Assembly (NCBI GenBank): GCA_036362985.1
Contig: JAYGXS010000005.1
Span: forward strand, 46,243,733-46,307,732
DNA length: 64,000 nt
DNA from: Ligula intestinalis
Taxonomy: Eukaryota; Platyhelminthes; Cestoda; Diphyllobothriidea; Diphyllobothriidae
Direction: 5' to 3'
Within the stretch, counting starts at the first letter, position 1; the number at the start of each line of letters is the position of its first letter. Positions 43,741 through 56,029 of the stretch are shown here, one piece after another. The notes below the pieces were generated by a model. That model was not told the origin of the DNA, did no database searches, and saw only the letters and a list, made by a program, of their open reading frames with translations. A program made the position numbers and the translations under genes.

Positions 43741-44537
43741 CTAGGTGAATGGTCCAAAAAATGGTTAATGCGGTTTAACTTTGAGAAGTGTGTCACATTG
43801 CGGCTCAAGACGAAGAAAGTGAGCGCAACGGATGACTCACACAACTACGTACTCGATGGAAGGTGCCTGTCGAAAGTCAATGAACAAAAACATCTGGGTA
43901 TGGCTATTGTGCCATGCCTAAAGCCGTCTTTACAGTGTGCTTGGGCTGCCAAGAGGGCGAACAGGGTTCTGTTTGCCATCAAGCGAACTTTTGTCGACAT
44001 AGACAAAAACTATTCGGCAAAATCTATGGAACATTTATTCGCTCAAATCTGGAGTATGGCGTTCAGGCGTGGCGACCATGTTTGCACAAAGATAACCAGA
44101 TGCTGGAAAGAATTCAGTGAAGGGCAACGAAAATTGTGAAGGGCCTTTACCCTTCATCTTACGAATTTAGACTAGAAGCACTTAACGTTTTCCCCCTTAA
44201 GTATAGACAAATCCACGGTGACAGCATACAGACGTACCGCCTCGTGAGGAATCGGGTGTGTGCCCTGAAGTTTGATGTATTCTTCACCTTCGCCACTTCT
44301 ACCAACCACCGTGGGAATTCCCTTAAACTGCGGGGAACCCTATCCCATCTAGAGGTCCGCAAGCAGTGGTTCTCACACCGAGTCATCGGCGCCTGGAACA
44401 GACTGCCCGAGGAGGTCGCAATGGCGAACTCCGCAGATGCGTTTAAACTGAAACTGGATGAACATCTACTTAACAGTTACCGTTCATATGTACAAGGAAG
44501 CAGGAATAATTTACGCCCCGGAAATACCTATAGATAA
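43741..44537 (+). pseudogene. CR1 copy: C-terminal region
   Basis: Continues the polymerase after the insertion: MRFNFEKCVTLRLKTKK, VLDGRCLSKVNEQKHLGMAI, then frames with ANRVLFAIKRTFVDIDKNYS and LEYGVQAWRPCLHKDNQML. It ends (44136-44537) LKYRQIHGDSIQTYRLVRNR to DAFKLKLDEHLLNSY. One frame change near 44040-44130. Confidence 0.85.
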
Positions 44538-44799
44538 AACTTTACATTTGTACATGCTGCTCCCTATTTTACAATAACACATTTTATGTTGGATATATTA
44601 TTTACACAAGAGGCTATTCTGGCTGCTCACGCGCACACGGTAAAATTTGTATATGTAGATATGTTACTCACTGTTTATAGTGACATATTTTATGTTGGAT
44701 ATTTCATGCATACTGTTTTCAATAGGGCCTTCAAAGGCATTGCCTACTACCCTAAATATACTGAACTATATTCGCACAGGCGAATGCGTCCTCTAACGC

Positions 44800-46104
44800 C
44801 AGAGAGCTAGTTAGCGGAACAATCTTCACGCCACAGCCCAGCCTGAGTGATAGAAGTTTAGTAGGTCAGAAGCCGCACGCAAGCCATGAAGCAATTAGCG
44901 CATTTGCGAGGTTAGGTGAGGTGTTAATTGACCTAGATATTTAGTGGCATAGTGACTGCATCCTACAAATACGGCCACTCCCTCTTGATGAAAGACCCGT
45001 TTCGGCTATTATCACTCCGGGTGGCTCCGCGATGGAAGCCGAAATTTTAACTGAGTATGGTTCTTGTTCCACAGCGATCTCATCTGCTGCTGCTGCTTCC
45101 TCTCGATTATTTTTTTTGTCCAAGGAACGTCACTTGCAGTCTGCGATCTATCGCAGTAAAACCTTATGACGTAAACTAAGACCATCAATTGTCGGCAAAC
45201 TCAACTGCTGCGCACTCGATTTATTCAGTTAGCCTATTCAGGAAAATGTCCTCTTTTTGCATACAGAACAGGTTTATAAATAAGGCATCAGTTCATCTGT
45301 ACATAACTTTAAGCGAATATTTGTGTTCCTTTGAAGTTAAGCGGTTTCTTCTGCTGATACCTATTCGAGACTACATTTGCGCATCCACGCGTGGTTTTAC
45401 TATAAGTAATAAAAACTCGAGCGTTTAATAAGCGAAACTTGCCGCATTGGAAAATCGATATTTTTCGGGATGTAAATCGGGCGGAGCAGGTTATTTTTAG
45501 AGACCGATACCTTTTACTGATGTCTGAAATTAACATTTGCAAATATGTGCCTGCTGTGATGGTCTACAATGCAGCAAAAGTATTTACTCCCAATCTTTTG
45601 TTTAAACGTCCCGAACTTTTTTCTGATTTTACAATTTACTATTATACCAAGCGAGGCGGCTCATCTCAGGCAGTCGTGCACACCTTGGACACACGATACA
45701 TTTGCATGGGAGAAAATCCACATCGTTGACGCCTGCCCAGCTAGCAAGAGGCGTTATCTCCCCGAGGCAATGCACTCAGATGATGCATCTATACATAGCA
45801 TATTGATCAAGCGTATCTTCCGCAAACAAAAGGCGAACAAGTTTTAACGAAGTTAGTACGGATCATCTTGCAAACGCTTGATACGCATAGAGCAGTGGGC
45901 TAGTTTTCTTCTTATCACTAACAGTGTAATTCTTGAAGGATATATTTAGACCGATGATTATCCAAAGAAGTTTTTAAGCATTACTCTACTCATTTAGTCA
46001 GTTGTTAGCGTTGACATGTTTTATGACCCTCGTATTAATCTGGCTTACCTATTTGACACGTATTGTCGCGTTTACGTGATATCCGCTCGCCCTTAATCTC
46101 TCTA
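44800..46104. other. Intron, nothing recognised
   Basis: AT-rich; no repeat or exon recognised. Confidence 0.4.
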
Positions 46105-46391
46105 ATGTACGAAACACGTGTTTGGGCCTTTTAGCTAGTACCTGTGCTGGCAGTGTGGTAAATTACAACATCAATTTATACTACTGTTCGCCTGTTGGCA
46201 GCGTATTTACATTACGAAGTGGCTGATGGAGTTCGGCCCAAATATATGCATCAAATTTCGGTCTGCGCCTGTAGAACTTGAATATACTAATCTACACCGA
46301 GAAGAGAAATTAATTTCTAAAGCGATTGAAAGATTGAAATTTCAAAACCGGCACATCAACCAGAAAGCAAACTGAGGAAGCTGGGGGGCCA

Positions 46392-46460
46392 ATCATGAGC
46401 CGGAGCCCTCGCAGCTGTGTCAATCAGCGGCAGAATACAGGCGAAACACGTGTCTGGGCC
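46392..46460 (+). ncRNA. Type C hammerhead, 5' core damaged
   Basis: Reads AATCATGAGCCGGAG where CTGATGAGCCGGAG is expected. The 3' side GGCGAAACACGTGTCTGGGC is intact. Inactive as it stands because the C-U-G of the core is lost. Confidence 0.6.
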
Positions 46461-46725
46461 TTTTAGCAGTTACCTACGCTGTTAGTATGGTAAGTAACAA
46501 CGTCAATTTATGCTACTTACGACTGTCTGATGACAGCATGTGTATATTTCACAGGGGTTGACGGGTTTCAACACGAATATACACTTACAATTTCGGTCTA
46601 CGCCTTAAGGCCTTAAATATCCGGATATAGACTGCGATCAGAAATTAATTTCTCTGGAGATTGAAAAGCTGAACTTTCAAAACCGGTATATCAAGCAGAA
46701 AGCAGATAGGGAAAGCTGGGCGACC

Positions 46726-46795
46726 CACTGATGAGCCGGACCCCTCGCCGTTGAGTCAAGCAGCGGCAGAATACCAACAAAACACTTTTATGGCC
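46726..46795 (+). ncRNA. Type C hammerhead, 3' side damaged
   Basis: Core CTGATGAGCCGG is intact with CCCA before it for stem I. The 3' side reads ACCAACAAAACACTTTTATG instead of the GGCGAAACACGTGTC pattern. Inactive. Confidence 0.6.
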
Positions 46796-46851
46796 CATTT
46801 AGCTTATTTTTGTGCTGCCGGTATGGTTAACTACAATATCCATGTACGAAA

Positions 46852-47685
46852 TGTTTGCTTAAATACGTTTGTGTCTTTTCAGTTGACTGAGTGTCATTCA
46901 TTATTGATCTGGTGGTTGGCTAAGAATGCAGTTTGAGCGACTGCCGATCTATGAAGCGTGTTTCGGGAATTGACCAGTTGTGCTGCATACCGCATCTTCG
47001 CACAACAACAGGCCGAAGCACTGGCACCCGGAACCAAAGAAGTTTCACCGAATATGCAGCCTCTTGGTTGTGAGACAATAAGGCACTGCTGAATGACCTG
47101 ATGAAAGGTTTCCGCGGTAATATCTCGTAAAATGTATACACGGTCACATTTTCGATGTTGGAAGTGGCTCGGAATTGAAAGTGCTGCACTCATGGGCTTT
47201 CCACTAGACTATTAGCCGTGGTCGAGACAGAGAACCGTAGAGGTTTACCACTACTGAGTCAATTATAGTCTCTTTTATCAGAAGCCCAACTCACAGCCCT
47301 GAAGGATATGGGTTGTGCCATCAGCGAAGAAGTGACTGTAGAGGACTAAGCATTTGTATTTTAAAATCGGGCACTGGTAAGAGGCCATTGCAGTGGATGT
47401 GAAGTAATAGAAAACAAGAACAAAACGCAGAGAGACTGAGAAAGAAAGTCAAGAAAACGAAGAAGGTACGAGGATATTGAGTCCTAATGCAAATGAGAAA
47501 AAGGCGCGAAGATGATCGTCTGTTCCCTCTCCCTTTCCACCATATGGCACTGCTAATCGGCACTGATGGGAGGTCGGTAACGCCTGAAAAGGCTGCTCAC
47601 CTCCCGCCCCCACTGTCCCATACCCAGTCGGTGGAGCCAGTGACCACACCCCTGTTGGTCCTATTTTCGAGACCCATTGTCCACA
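46852..47685. other. Intron, nothing recognised
   Basis: No repeat or exon recognised. Confidence 0.4.
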
Positions 47686-47945
47686 CTACAGCGAAACCTC
47701 GGTTAACAAGTTTAATCCTTTTCGGTAGCGAGCTCGTCGCGTGAAACACATCTTGTGCAAAGTAGCCAATCAAACCGCATCAGTTCAGTGATTGGCTGCA
47801 GGCGATCAAGGAACCACGCCTTGGCAGCAAGATTCGATGGCGGAAACAGGCAAGCACACGCGCTGACACCTCGTTAGCTGACAGCTCAGCAATCGAAACA
47901 AATCTTCTACAAGTGGCTCTTTCGTTACCTGAAATGCTCATAGAT
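47686..47945. mobile_element. pogo/Tigger-like DNA transposon remnant
   Basis: Begins TACAGCGAAACCTCGGTTAA and continues ...TTAATCCTTTTCGGTAGCGA. This resembles the CAGTxGAACCTCGGTTAACGA ends of pogo/Tigger-group elements. The inner part, read on the minus strand (GATTTGTTTCGATTGCTGAG, GTCAGCGCGTGTGC, GGTTTGATTGGCTAC), matches 57165-57340. No transposase. Family assignment rests on the end sequence only. Confidence 0.5.
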
Positions 47946-48997
<1,052 letters not shown>

Positions 48998-50001
48998 CAG
49001 TAGACGCCACGGATCACGCAACATTTCGACATAGGTGAGAGATTGATACTCTTTCGCTAATCGGAATTGAGTCAGATTGTGATACTGCTTATCGTATAGT
49101 CTATTCTGAAGTTTATTCCGTCATGATAGGATGCGGGCTTTTTGAAGAGCTTCGTTCTGACTACCGGCAAAAGTATCCACTGTAAAAACTGGGTACTTAA
49201 GTAGCATGCCTTTTAATCATTGATTTTGACTGCCTTTATAACTTCGAATATATTTTATGGAAAACTGCTCGAAGAAACTATTTATTGTACTCATTTGATA
49301 GCAAATTACAACTTCTTTAAACGTTATACTCAAAGAAAGGGTAGCTTTTGATTATACAAAGTTGCTAATTATGAGCTTTTTACAATTGTGACGTGTTTAT
49401 TCATAAAACATCGTATCCGCCAATTTATTAATGCTGCCTATACTACGCACTATGTACATCCTGTTTAGGAAAAGTACGTTTTTGCCTACTGTTTGAGGAA
49501 GAAGTCACATAGTTGTCATAAAAAATTGAAATAAATGTGGAACATATTTTATGTAGTATAGGCAGCATTAATAAATTGGCGGATACGATGTTTTATAAAT
49601 AAACACGTCAAAATTGTAAAAACCTCATAACTAGCAACTTATTTATAACCGAAAACTACTCTTTTTGAGTATAAATTTTGAAAAAGGCGTAAATTGCTAT
49701 CAAAGAAGTACACGAAATAATTTATCGTGCATGCTGTCCATAAAATATAATTGAATTTATAAAGGCAGGCAAAATCAATGATTAAAAGGCATGCTACTGA
49801 AGTAGCTAGTTTTTACAATAGATACGTTTTGCCAGTCGTGAGAACGAAGTTCGTTAAACAGTCCACATCCTATCATGACGGAATAAACTTCAGAATAGAC
49901 TGCACGATAATCAGTATCACAACCTGAGTCAATACCGATAAGCGAAAGGGTATCAATCTTTCGCCTTTGTCGAAACGTTGAGTGATCCATGGAGTCTACT
50001 G
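48998..50001. mobile_element. Long-TIR MITE copy 2 (TA-flanked)
   Basis: 1004 bp between TA (48996-48997) and TA (50002-50003). The ends are CAGTAGAC and GTCTACTG. The arms pair for about 480 bp: CATTTCGACATAGGTGAGAG with CTTTCGCCTTTGTCGAAACG, and GCCTATACTA with TAGTATAGGC at the centre. The whole element is close to one hairpin. The centre and inner arms match copy 1. No ORF of note. Tc1/mariner-group ends by target and terminal bases. Confidence 0.88.
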
Positions 50002-50003
50002 TA

Positions 50004-51804
50004 CAAACAGTCAAATATTTAAAAAAATGAAGTTTAAGCATATAAAGTGTGACACATATTTTGAATGCACATGGACAAGGTCATTAGGGGCTAATGCCCT
50101 AACCCTCAAAACCACATATACAGGGGCCCGAAAGGGCAGAACAATAAACAAATTGATCCAATGCTCGACAGCCCTTCTTCCTCTTCCACACACGTATGCA
50201 AATTTGGATTCGTGTTGACCGTAGGGCTTGGGTTAGGAGACTACGGTTAACATGTTTAGTTTTATGTTAGGATTACGACACGGGAATATTTACTACCCCT
50301 TTAACATGTGTCTGAGTGGGACGTTCCTATTTTACGTGTCCTGATAAGGCGACCATACAAGTTGTCCTTAGCCGAAGTTCTCGCGCGCGGGCTGTAGTGG
50401 GAACAGAACAGAACGCGTTCTCCGGCAATCAGGGAAATAAGCTGAGCCCCAGCCAGCCAGCCCGCCCGTTTGGTAATGTGTGGCCTATTGTGCCTGGCAC
50501 TGCGCCATAGACCGACCAGCTGGACTTACGATCTAAAACTTCTCCCTTCTCTGCCTGGGATTGGAGGCATTGATAGCAGAAAAGTAGGGCAGAAAAATGG
50601 CCCTGCTCCAGCCCTGCTCACTCTCCGCTCCATAATGCAGTTAGTTGTTCAATCGGCACTCTCCGAGAGTACAAAGTCAAAATACAGAGCTCGTAGGCTA
50701 AGTCAAGGATAACGAAAACATACTGAAAGGCGGAATATTAGAAGGGCTAGCTGACTGGCTAACGGACACTGTGTCAATCCACTAGCACCGGCCCCTAGCA
50801 GCGACAGCGGCGTACTTGGTCTGATTATTGGTAGGTAAATAAAACTTCAACCTAAACGGCAACCTACACCACACAGGTTCAACTGAGCACAGGCGGTGGT
50901 GTTAATTAGTTAGCACACATATTTGGTGAGAGGTCTAAACTGCAAGGTCTCCAGGCGATAACCTGTGCAAACTGACGTCAAGCCCAGTCTTTTATGGAGA
51001 GATTGTGTAATTACACGCGCCTTACACGCTGGCCCGGGTCTTTTACAAATCAACCAAGATGAGAAGTTTAGGACGACGCGCATAAGCTCATATTCCCCTA
51101 TCTGTTATGCTTGTTGCAAAAAAAGGATGCATGTCAGCTATTGATACAATGATAGGAATATCACTCTAGAATATACTATCTGCTGGTCTTAGGAAGTCTG
51201 CTTGCTAGAATTAGCCCTTTTTGCAGCAGTACCCTAGTCCAAACTTAGTAAAGCGTGACACAGCGTTTGGTGAACAGAGGTGAGAGCGGAAACCAAGGCA
51301 AGCCCTGAGGTGCTGCTGGCCTCAAATATGTATTTACTCGGGATAGCATAAACCCAGATTCACCCTCCCCGTAGAGACCGAGGTGATATGAGCCCCACCG
51401 TCAACTTCACTCAGTGACACCTCTGACTAACGTCAGAAATATTGCCTTAATTACTAGCACTCAGCTGGACTCCTACTTAATAGTAGTATTGGTAGTAGGA
51501 GTAGTAGTAGTAGCAGCAGCAGTACCAGCCTTGAGTTCCTTGAGTCTGTCCTGACACCTACTGAAGGTGAGTGAGGGTAGTGCCCCCGCAAAGTCTACTG
51601 TCAAGTAACACTAAGTAAGACGGTGCATTGGAAATAGCTGCTTATGCCCGAGCCCGTTCGGTCATCTTAACTTTGTCTTGTCACCCGTTCAAACGGATAA
51701 GGGCTTAGGGTGAGGTAGACCATCGCGCGTCTACTTCCCTTAAATCTCGTCTCTGTCTCCAGTCACCATCCCTGCTCTTGGGCATATGGTGGACATAAAC
51801 AAAA
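50004..51804. other. Intron; GTAG microsatellite and a GTTAGG-like patch
   Basis: 50220-50360 has GGGTTAGGAG-type motifs and the CACGGGAATATTTACT block shared with 29.29 kb. 51480-51530 is a GTA/GTAG/CAG run. Nothing else recognised. Confidence 0.45.
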
Positions 51805-51922
51805 TCTGCGCATGCCTCAGACCTGTTTACGATTACCTATGACTAAGGATTCCCGACGGAATCCGAAACGTCAGGCAAATGAAACTCTTGTTCCAGTGAT
51901 CGCATCTTCGTCTTCTGATAAA
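51805..51922 (+). repeat. Solo PLE terminal repeat (PLE 2 subtype)
   Basis: Reads CTGCGCATGC and TACCTATGACTAAGGATTCC, then CGACGGAATCCGAAACGTCA, ending TGATCGCATCTTCGTCTTCTG. The hammerhead stem II (GGATTCC with GGAATCC) is a perfect seven-pair hairpin, but the CTGANGA core is altered (CTAAGGA). Confidence 0.65.
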
Positions 51923-52339
51923 CGAAATCGATGGTCGAACTATCAGACGTGGCCTGCTTCAAGTTCGATACTAGTTCGCGATCGTCATTTATGAGATGAG
52001 AGAGAGAGAGCGAGAAAAAGAGAAAAGATGTTCGACAGGCCTGTCCGACACCCTCTGCAACAACGAGAGCGCCGTCCGATCAAGTTGTTTACAGAAGGCC
52101 GAAATAGCTAAAAGTTGATACAACAATCACTTTGTCGTTCAGAGAAATATGGCTTATATAAGGTAGGTGATAATGGATCAAGCATTCAGACTAATTTGCG
52201 TTGTCTGTCTCAGAAGGGCACTGCGGAATTATTTTCGAGGTCGAATTTTCTGACGAGAGTTCATGTTTTTAGGCTGTGATTGTGAATATTCATGTGCTGT
52301 TGTTGTTGGTTTTCATTCGGGGAATTTCTTTTGAACAAT
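51923..52339. other. Intron, nothing recognised
   Basis: Contains a GA-rich run (about 51990-52025). No repeat or exon recognised. Confidence 0.4.
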
Positions 52340-52520
52340 TGTACAACAAAAGCAACAAACGTCGCCAACTATTGTCAGTTTGCACGGTGCAGTCTCTCGA
52401 TGAGACCCCGCCGAAAATCAAAATTGGATGAGACCGAAATTCTTGCGAAAGATGACATTCGTGTCGGCCGCCAGTTGCATGAATCATGCTTTACGGGCAC
52501 TTAGTCTATCCACAAGTCCA
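52340..52520 (+). pseudogene. PLE fragment: end of GIY-YIG endonuclease region
   Basis: Reads KLDETEILAKDDIRVGRQLH and ESCFTGT. This aligns with DEAEILAKGDNHVSRELLES plus WFSGP at the end of PLE 2. Only the last about 45 residues are recognisable. Confidence 0.65.
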
Positions 52521-52575
52521 ATAGAGCTAGATGACCGAGCAATCATCACGTCCAAGCCCGTCACGGGTGATTAAA

Positions 52576-53010
52576 GTTCAGCCGGTCACGACCCACGCAC
52601 CAGCCATCAAGCCATTAGCGCACAAGTCGGCAACTATCCTTGATAGCGAAAGCCGTTGATTTTCATAGGTATTGAGAAGGAGTAGGTGTGATCGCTGGCA
52701 CAGGAATTTTATTTGCCTGACGTTTCGAAATCTTTCGCGAAGTCATCCTCAGAGACAATAGCAGAATCTCACAAGTTCAGCCGGTAACGATCCGCACGCC
52801 AGCCATCAAGCCATTAGCGCACAAGCCGGCAACTATCCTTGATAGCGGAAGCCGTTGATTGTCATGGGTATTGAGAAGAAGAAGGAGAAGAAGAAGAAGA
52901 AGAAGAAAAAGAAAAAAAGAAGAAGCAGAAGAAGAAGGTGTGATCACTGGAACAGGAATTTTATTTGCGTGACGTTTTGAAATATGTCGCGAATTCATAA
53001 TCAGAGACAA
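52576..53010 (-). repeat. Tandemly duplicated PLE terminal segments (about 198-bp period)
   Basis: AGTTCAGCCGGTCACGACCC (52576) and AGTTCAGCCGGTAACGATCC (52774) start two near-identical blocks. Each ends in a minus-strand PLE terminal repeat: GTGTGATCGCTGGCACAGGA, then TTTTATTTGCCTGACGTTTC, and the second equivalent. The hammerhead-like cores on the minus strand read CTGAGGA and CTGATTA. A GAA/AAG microsatellite lies in the second block (52873-52935). Confidence 0.7.
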
Positions 53011-53012
53011 TA

Positions 53013-53120
53013 GCAGAATTTCGAAACGTCTGACGGATAAAATGTTTTTTCCAACGACCGCATCTACTTCTTCTTCTTCTCAATTGCTTCCTGTGATTCG
53101 CATGTTCGCTTGTGTTGTCA
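53013..53120 (+). repeat. PLE terminal-repeat fragment, plus strand
   Basis: TTTCGAAACGTCTGACGGAT to TTCTCAATTGCTTCCTGTGA and GCATGTTCGCTTGTGTTG, matching the 3' end of PLE 1. It faces the minus-strand copies at 52.6-53.0 kb, forming another inverted pair. Confidence 0.65.
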
Positions 53121-53189
53121 GAAGTATGCAGCAGCACAGCGAATATGCCCTATAAATACTGCAACTCCCTGCGTACCCGCTTCTGCCAC

Positions 53190-53290
53190 TGTCACTGAAG
53201 ATGAGTCCGCGATGGAATCCGAAACGTTGGGCGAATAAAGTCTTTGTCCCAGCGATCACATCTGCGCCACACTGTGAGTCGGATTCGTGC
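53190..53290 (+). repeat. PLE terminal-repeat fragment with hammerhead-like core
   Basis: CACTGAAGATGAGTCCGCGA, then TGGAATCCGAAACGTTGGGC and AATAAAG, then CCCAGCGATCACATC. The core CTGAAGA is compatible with CTGANGA, but stem II pairs only partly (TCC/GGA) and the cleavage triplet is GTT. Confidence 0.6.
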
Positions 53291-53299
53291 AGTTTACTT

Positions 53300-54077
53300 T
53301 TTCCTGAAGGAGCCATTCAATATAAACTAACTAATTTAGCCCTAAGCATGAGTCAAGCCAACACTGTTGCAGGGCTTCGGACTACTTTTTGGTAGCAAAG
53401 TCCGGTATGCCTACTGATTTGATTCAGATTTCGCGAACGGGTGACAACGCCTGAATAAGTTCGGAGGAGGGGGGGACACTTAGTAGACACTAGTCACTTC
53501 AGAAACTTCGAGGAGGCCTTCCAAGTGTGCTAGACAGCATAGGAATGGTGCTGCCGTTGGGATGAAGAGGGCAGAGCTTCCTGAGTTGGGCGGAACGGTT
53601 CAACTAGTATGGTCTAGGCTGTGCTTTCGCAAGAGCTTCATATCAATTAAAGAACTAACGATATCTCGTCACACGGTAGTCGGCGACTGTGCGATCCGAT
53701 AAGGGCAGAAAATATGAAAAGTAGGAAGTGAAGGCTTACACAGCATTAAAATTACACCCCTCTATCCCTCCAAACACTAGCGTGCAGGAAGAAAAATTTA
53801 GAACAGCGGCTTCCCGGTGTAAGTCGTACGTACGCGCGCTGGTGTCTCGATCCACACGTGCAGCAGACTTCACTCCCATAAATGCGAATCACATAAGATT
53901 GTCTTGCGATGTCACGTTAAGAAGTCATTCCAATCTGATTGGCAGCCTTTAAAGCGCAGAATTGTGTCGGTGAGATGAGGGGGTGCGTGCAATCGCCTTC
54001 TATCCCGCGTGGTTCAGTGGAGACCACAGCTAGCGATTCAGTATATTTCCATCGCCACCAGACTTTCTGAGGCAGTA
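53300..54077. other. Intron, nothing recognised
   Basis: Contains a short G run (about 53469-53476). No repeat or exon recognised. Confidence 0.4.
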
Positions 54078-54239
54078 ATGCCGGTAATTGCCGATAGTAG
54101 CGAATATTCGAGTCCCAAGAAGCAGTTCAGAAGACGAAGATGCGATCACTGGAACAAGAGTTTTATTTGTCTGACCTTTCGGATTCCCTCGGAAATCCTT
54201 AATCAGAGGTGATGAAAACATAGGCATGGTCCTGCGCAG

Positions 54240-55746
54240 ATGAGGTGGATACATGCAAAATCAAACCCCATAAAAACGTTGACACGCGAGATCAACAGAA
54301 CGTTGCTGGCAATGGAGAACTCAGGTGCAAAATCGCCAATCGACCGACGCATGGTAAGAGCGCAGGAAACGGCCCTGGCGCGATTCTATGGTCTCCCAAA
54401 GGTGCACAAAGAGGGCGCACCCCTCCGGCCAATCGTATCTCTCAAAGGAACTCAAACATACGGGCTGGCAAAGTGGCTGTTCCGACGGGTCAAATTCTTG
54501 ACCGCAAATTCAGACACAACAGTCAGGTAGTCAACACAATTCTTGAGAAACTAAAAGGGGTAAGCCTCCAGCCAAATGATATCATGGTTTCCTTTGATGT
54601 CACGTCCCTTTTTACTTCTATTCCTCAGGACCTAGCTGTCAAGACTACCCAACTACTCGTACGAGAGAAGTACGATGAAACGGAGAATCGCCTCGGGCAC
54701 GCTCAAATCCTCCAGCTCCTGAAGTTCTGCCTCAAGATTCACTTTACCTTCATCGAAACTATCGACGAGCAGGTGAAGGGCACGCCAATGGGTTCGCCCA
54801 TTTTCGGACTCATAGCAGAGGCGGTCTTGCAACGATTGGAGTCGCGGGTTTTCCAACACCACAGACCGAAATTCTGGGCTCAGTATGTGGACGACACCTT
54901 CGTCGTAATTGAGCGGGATCAGGTGCTGAAATTCAAGAAATGTCTAAAGCCGTCATCCGGGACATTCAATTTACGATGGAGGAAGAACAGAACAACCAGC
55001 TGGCCTTTCTGGATTTCCTCGTTTGCTGCAAAGACTGTGGTGCTCTAAAAACAAAAGTGTTCAGGAAAGCAACCAACACTATGCAAGTCCTGAACTACAA
55101 CAGCAACCACCCGATTGGCCACAAACGCAGCTGCGTAAGAGCGCTTTATCGGCACGTTGAGACGCATTGCAGCGAAGTGGAAGACAAAGTTGCTGAATTA
55201 CAACACCTTCGACGGGTACTGAGAGCCAATGGTTACCCGCGCAATTTTGTCAACCAATGCATACGCAAACAAGAGAAGAAGCCACTTCCAAATGGCCCAA
55301 AAGTTTGGCGGGCTCTTCCGTACGTGAAGAATGTATCGGAAGCAGTCAGCCGTCTACTCACCCCACTTGGAGTTGGAGTTGCGCACAGGCCAGAAGCAAC
55401 CATCAGGCGCCGGGTCGTGAGACCGAAAGACCCACTGCCACGGCAGGAAACGGCTGGAATCGCTTACCGGATCTGGTGCACTTGTGGATACAGCAACTAT
55501 GTCGGAGAAACCGGAAGATTAATCCGGACGCGAATGACCGAGCATGCAGCGGCGATGAGGAAGAAAGACGTCAACTCCCAGGTTGCAGCTAACTCGACGG
55601 GACCCGGCCATATTTTCAAGTTTGACGAGGCCGAAATTCTCGCAAAAGGCGACAACCACGTGAGCCGCGAGCTACTGGAGTCATGGTTCTCAGGCCCCAG
55701 TCCATCAACAAGCGCAACGATTTGGCGTTCCCCTACGGTGTACTGA
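54240..55746 (+). pseudogene. PLE 2: reverse transcriptase and GIY-YIG endonuclease, two frameshifts
   Basis: Three successive frames. First (to about 54530): ALARFYGLPKVHKEGAPLRP and IVSLKGTQTYGLAKWLF. Second (to about 54975): NDIMVSFDVTSLFTSIPQDL (motif A), VKGTPMGSPIFGLIAEAVLQ and the catalytic box YVDD in WAQYVDDTFVVIE. Third (54940-55746): NNQLAFLDFLV, HKRSCVRALYRHVETHCSEV, DPLPRQETAGIAYRIW and CTCGYSNYVGETGRLIRTRM, with AY and YVG as GIY/YIG equivalents. Then FDEAEILAKGDNHVSRELLE. The N-terminal part of the RT is missing. Confidence 0.9.
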
Positions 55747-56029
55747 GACATTTCCTGAACAAGAGAATCAGTCACATGGGAAGGGCTGGACGCAACAACG
55801 ACTCTGACGAGAGCGGTCATAATTTTCAGGCCATTATCAGGCCCGCATATGACGCTGACGCTGACATAGCACTTATGGCAATTAGAAAGTCGGACGCGAA
55901 GTGTCAAGCAAGTACTGCATTAATTAAGGCCCAAGCAGTGGCTACAAAAGTGAACAATTATCACACACACGTAGGTGAACACTATGAACTATAAATACCG
56001 TGCAGCCTGTGCATGTCTCCACCCTATCT

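Larger units (their letters stand above)
40750..44550 (+). mobile_element. CR1-group LINE, degenerate, near full length
   Basis: Order: ORF1-like region (40851-41250), APE endonuclease (about 41460-42140), RT (42741-43523), a 195-bp foreign insertion (43532-43726), then connection and C-terminus (43741-44537). The C-terminus has RQIHGDSIQTYRLVRNRV and WFSHRVIGAWNRLPEEV, typical of CR1 and schistosome SR1. The 5' end is uncertain. AT-rich 3' sequence follows to about 44720, with ATTTTATGTTGGATAT twice. Antisense to calcineurin. Confidence 0.87.
46115..46841 (+). mobile_element. Hammerhead-repeat array 2 (type C, about 2.2 tandem units, with TSD)
   Basis: Two direct units with a GAAACACGTG anchor at 46111 and 46443 (332 bp), and the matching degraded anchor at about 46778 (335 bp), plus a 60-bp start of a third. 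Flanks show a 10-bp direct repeat ATGTACGAAA (46105-46114 and 46842-46851). The insertion begins within the palindrome next to the predicted ribozyme cut site. Non-coding. Same unit as array 1. A head-to-tail multimer inserted as one piece is what a concatemeric or circular RNA template would give. Confidence 0.75.

Noticed and set aside
44980..45070. Another hammerhead near TTGATGAAAGACCCGTTTCGGC
   Set aside because: No stem II/GAAA arrangement fits; the resemblance is limited to TGATGA.
46115..46841. CRISPR-like array because of regular repeats
   Set aside because: Units are 332-335 bp with no spacer pattern, and the sequence is animal.
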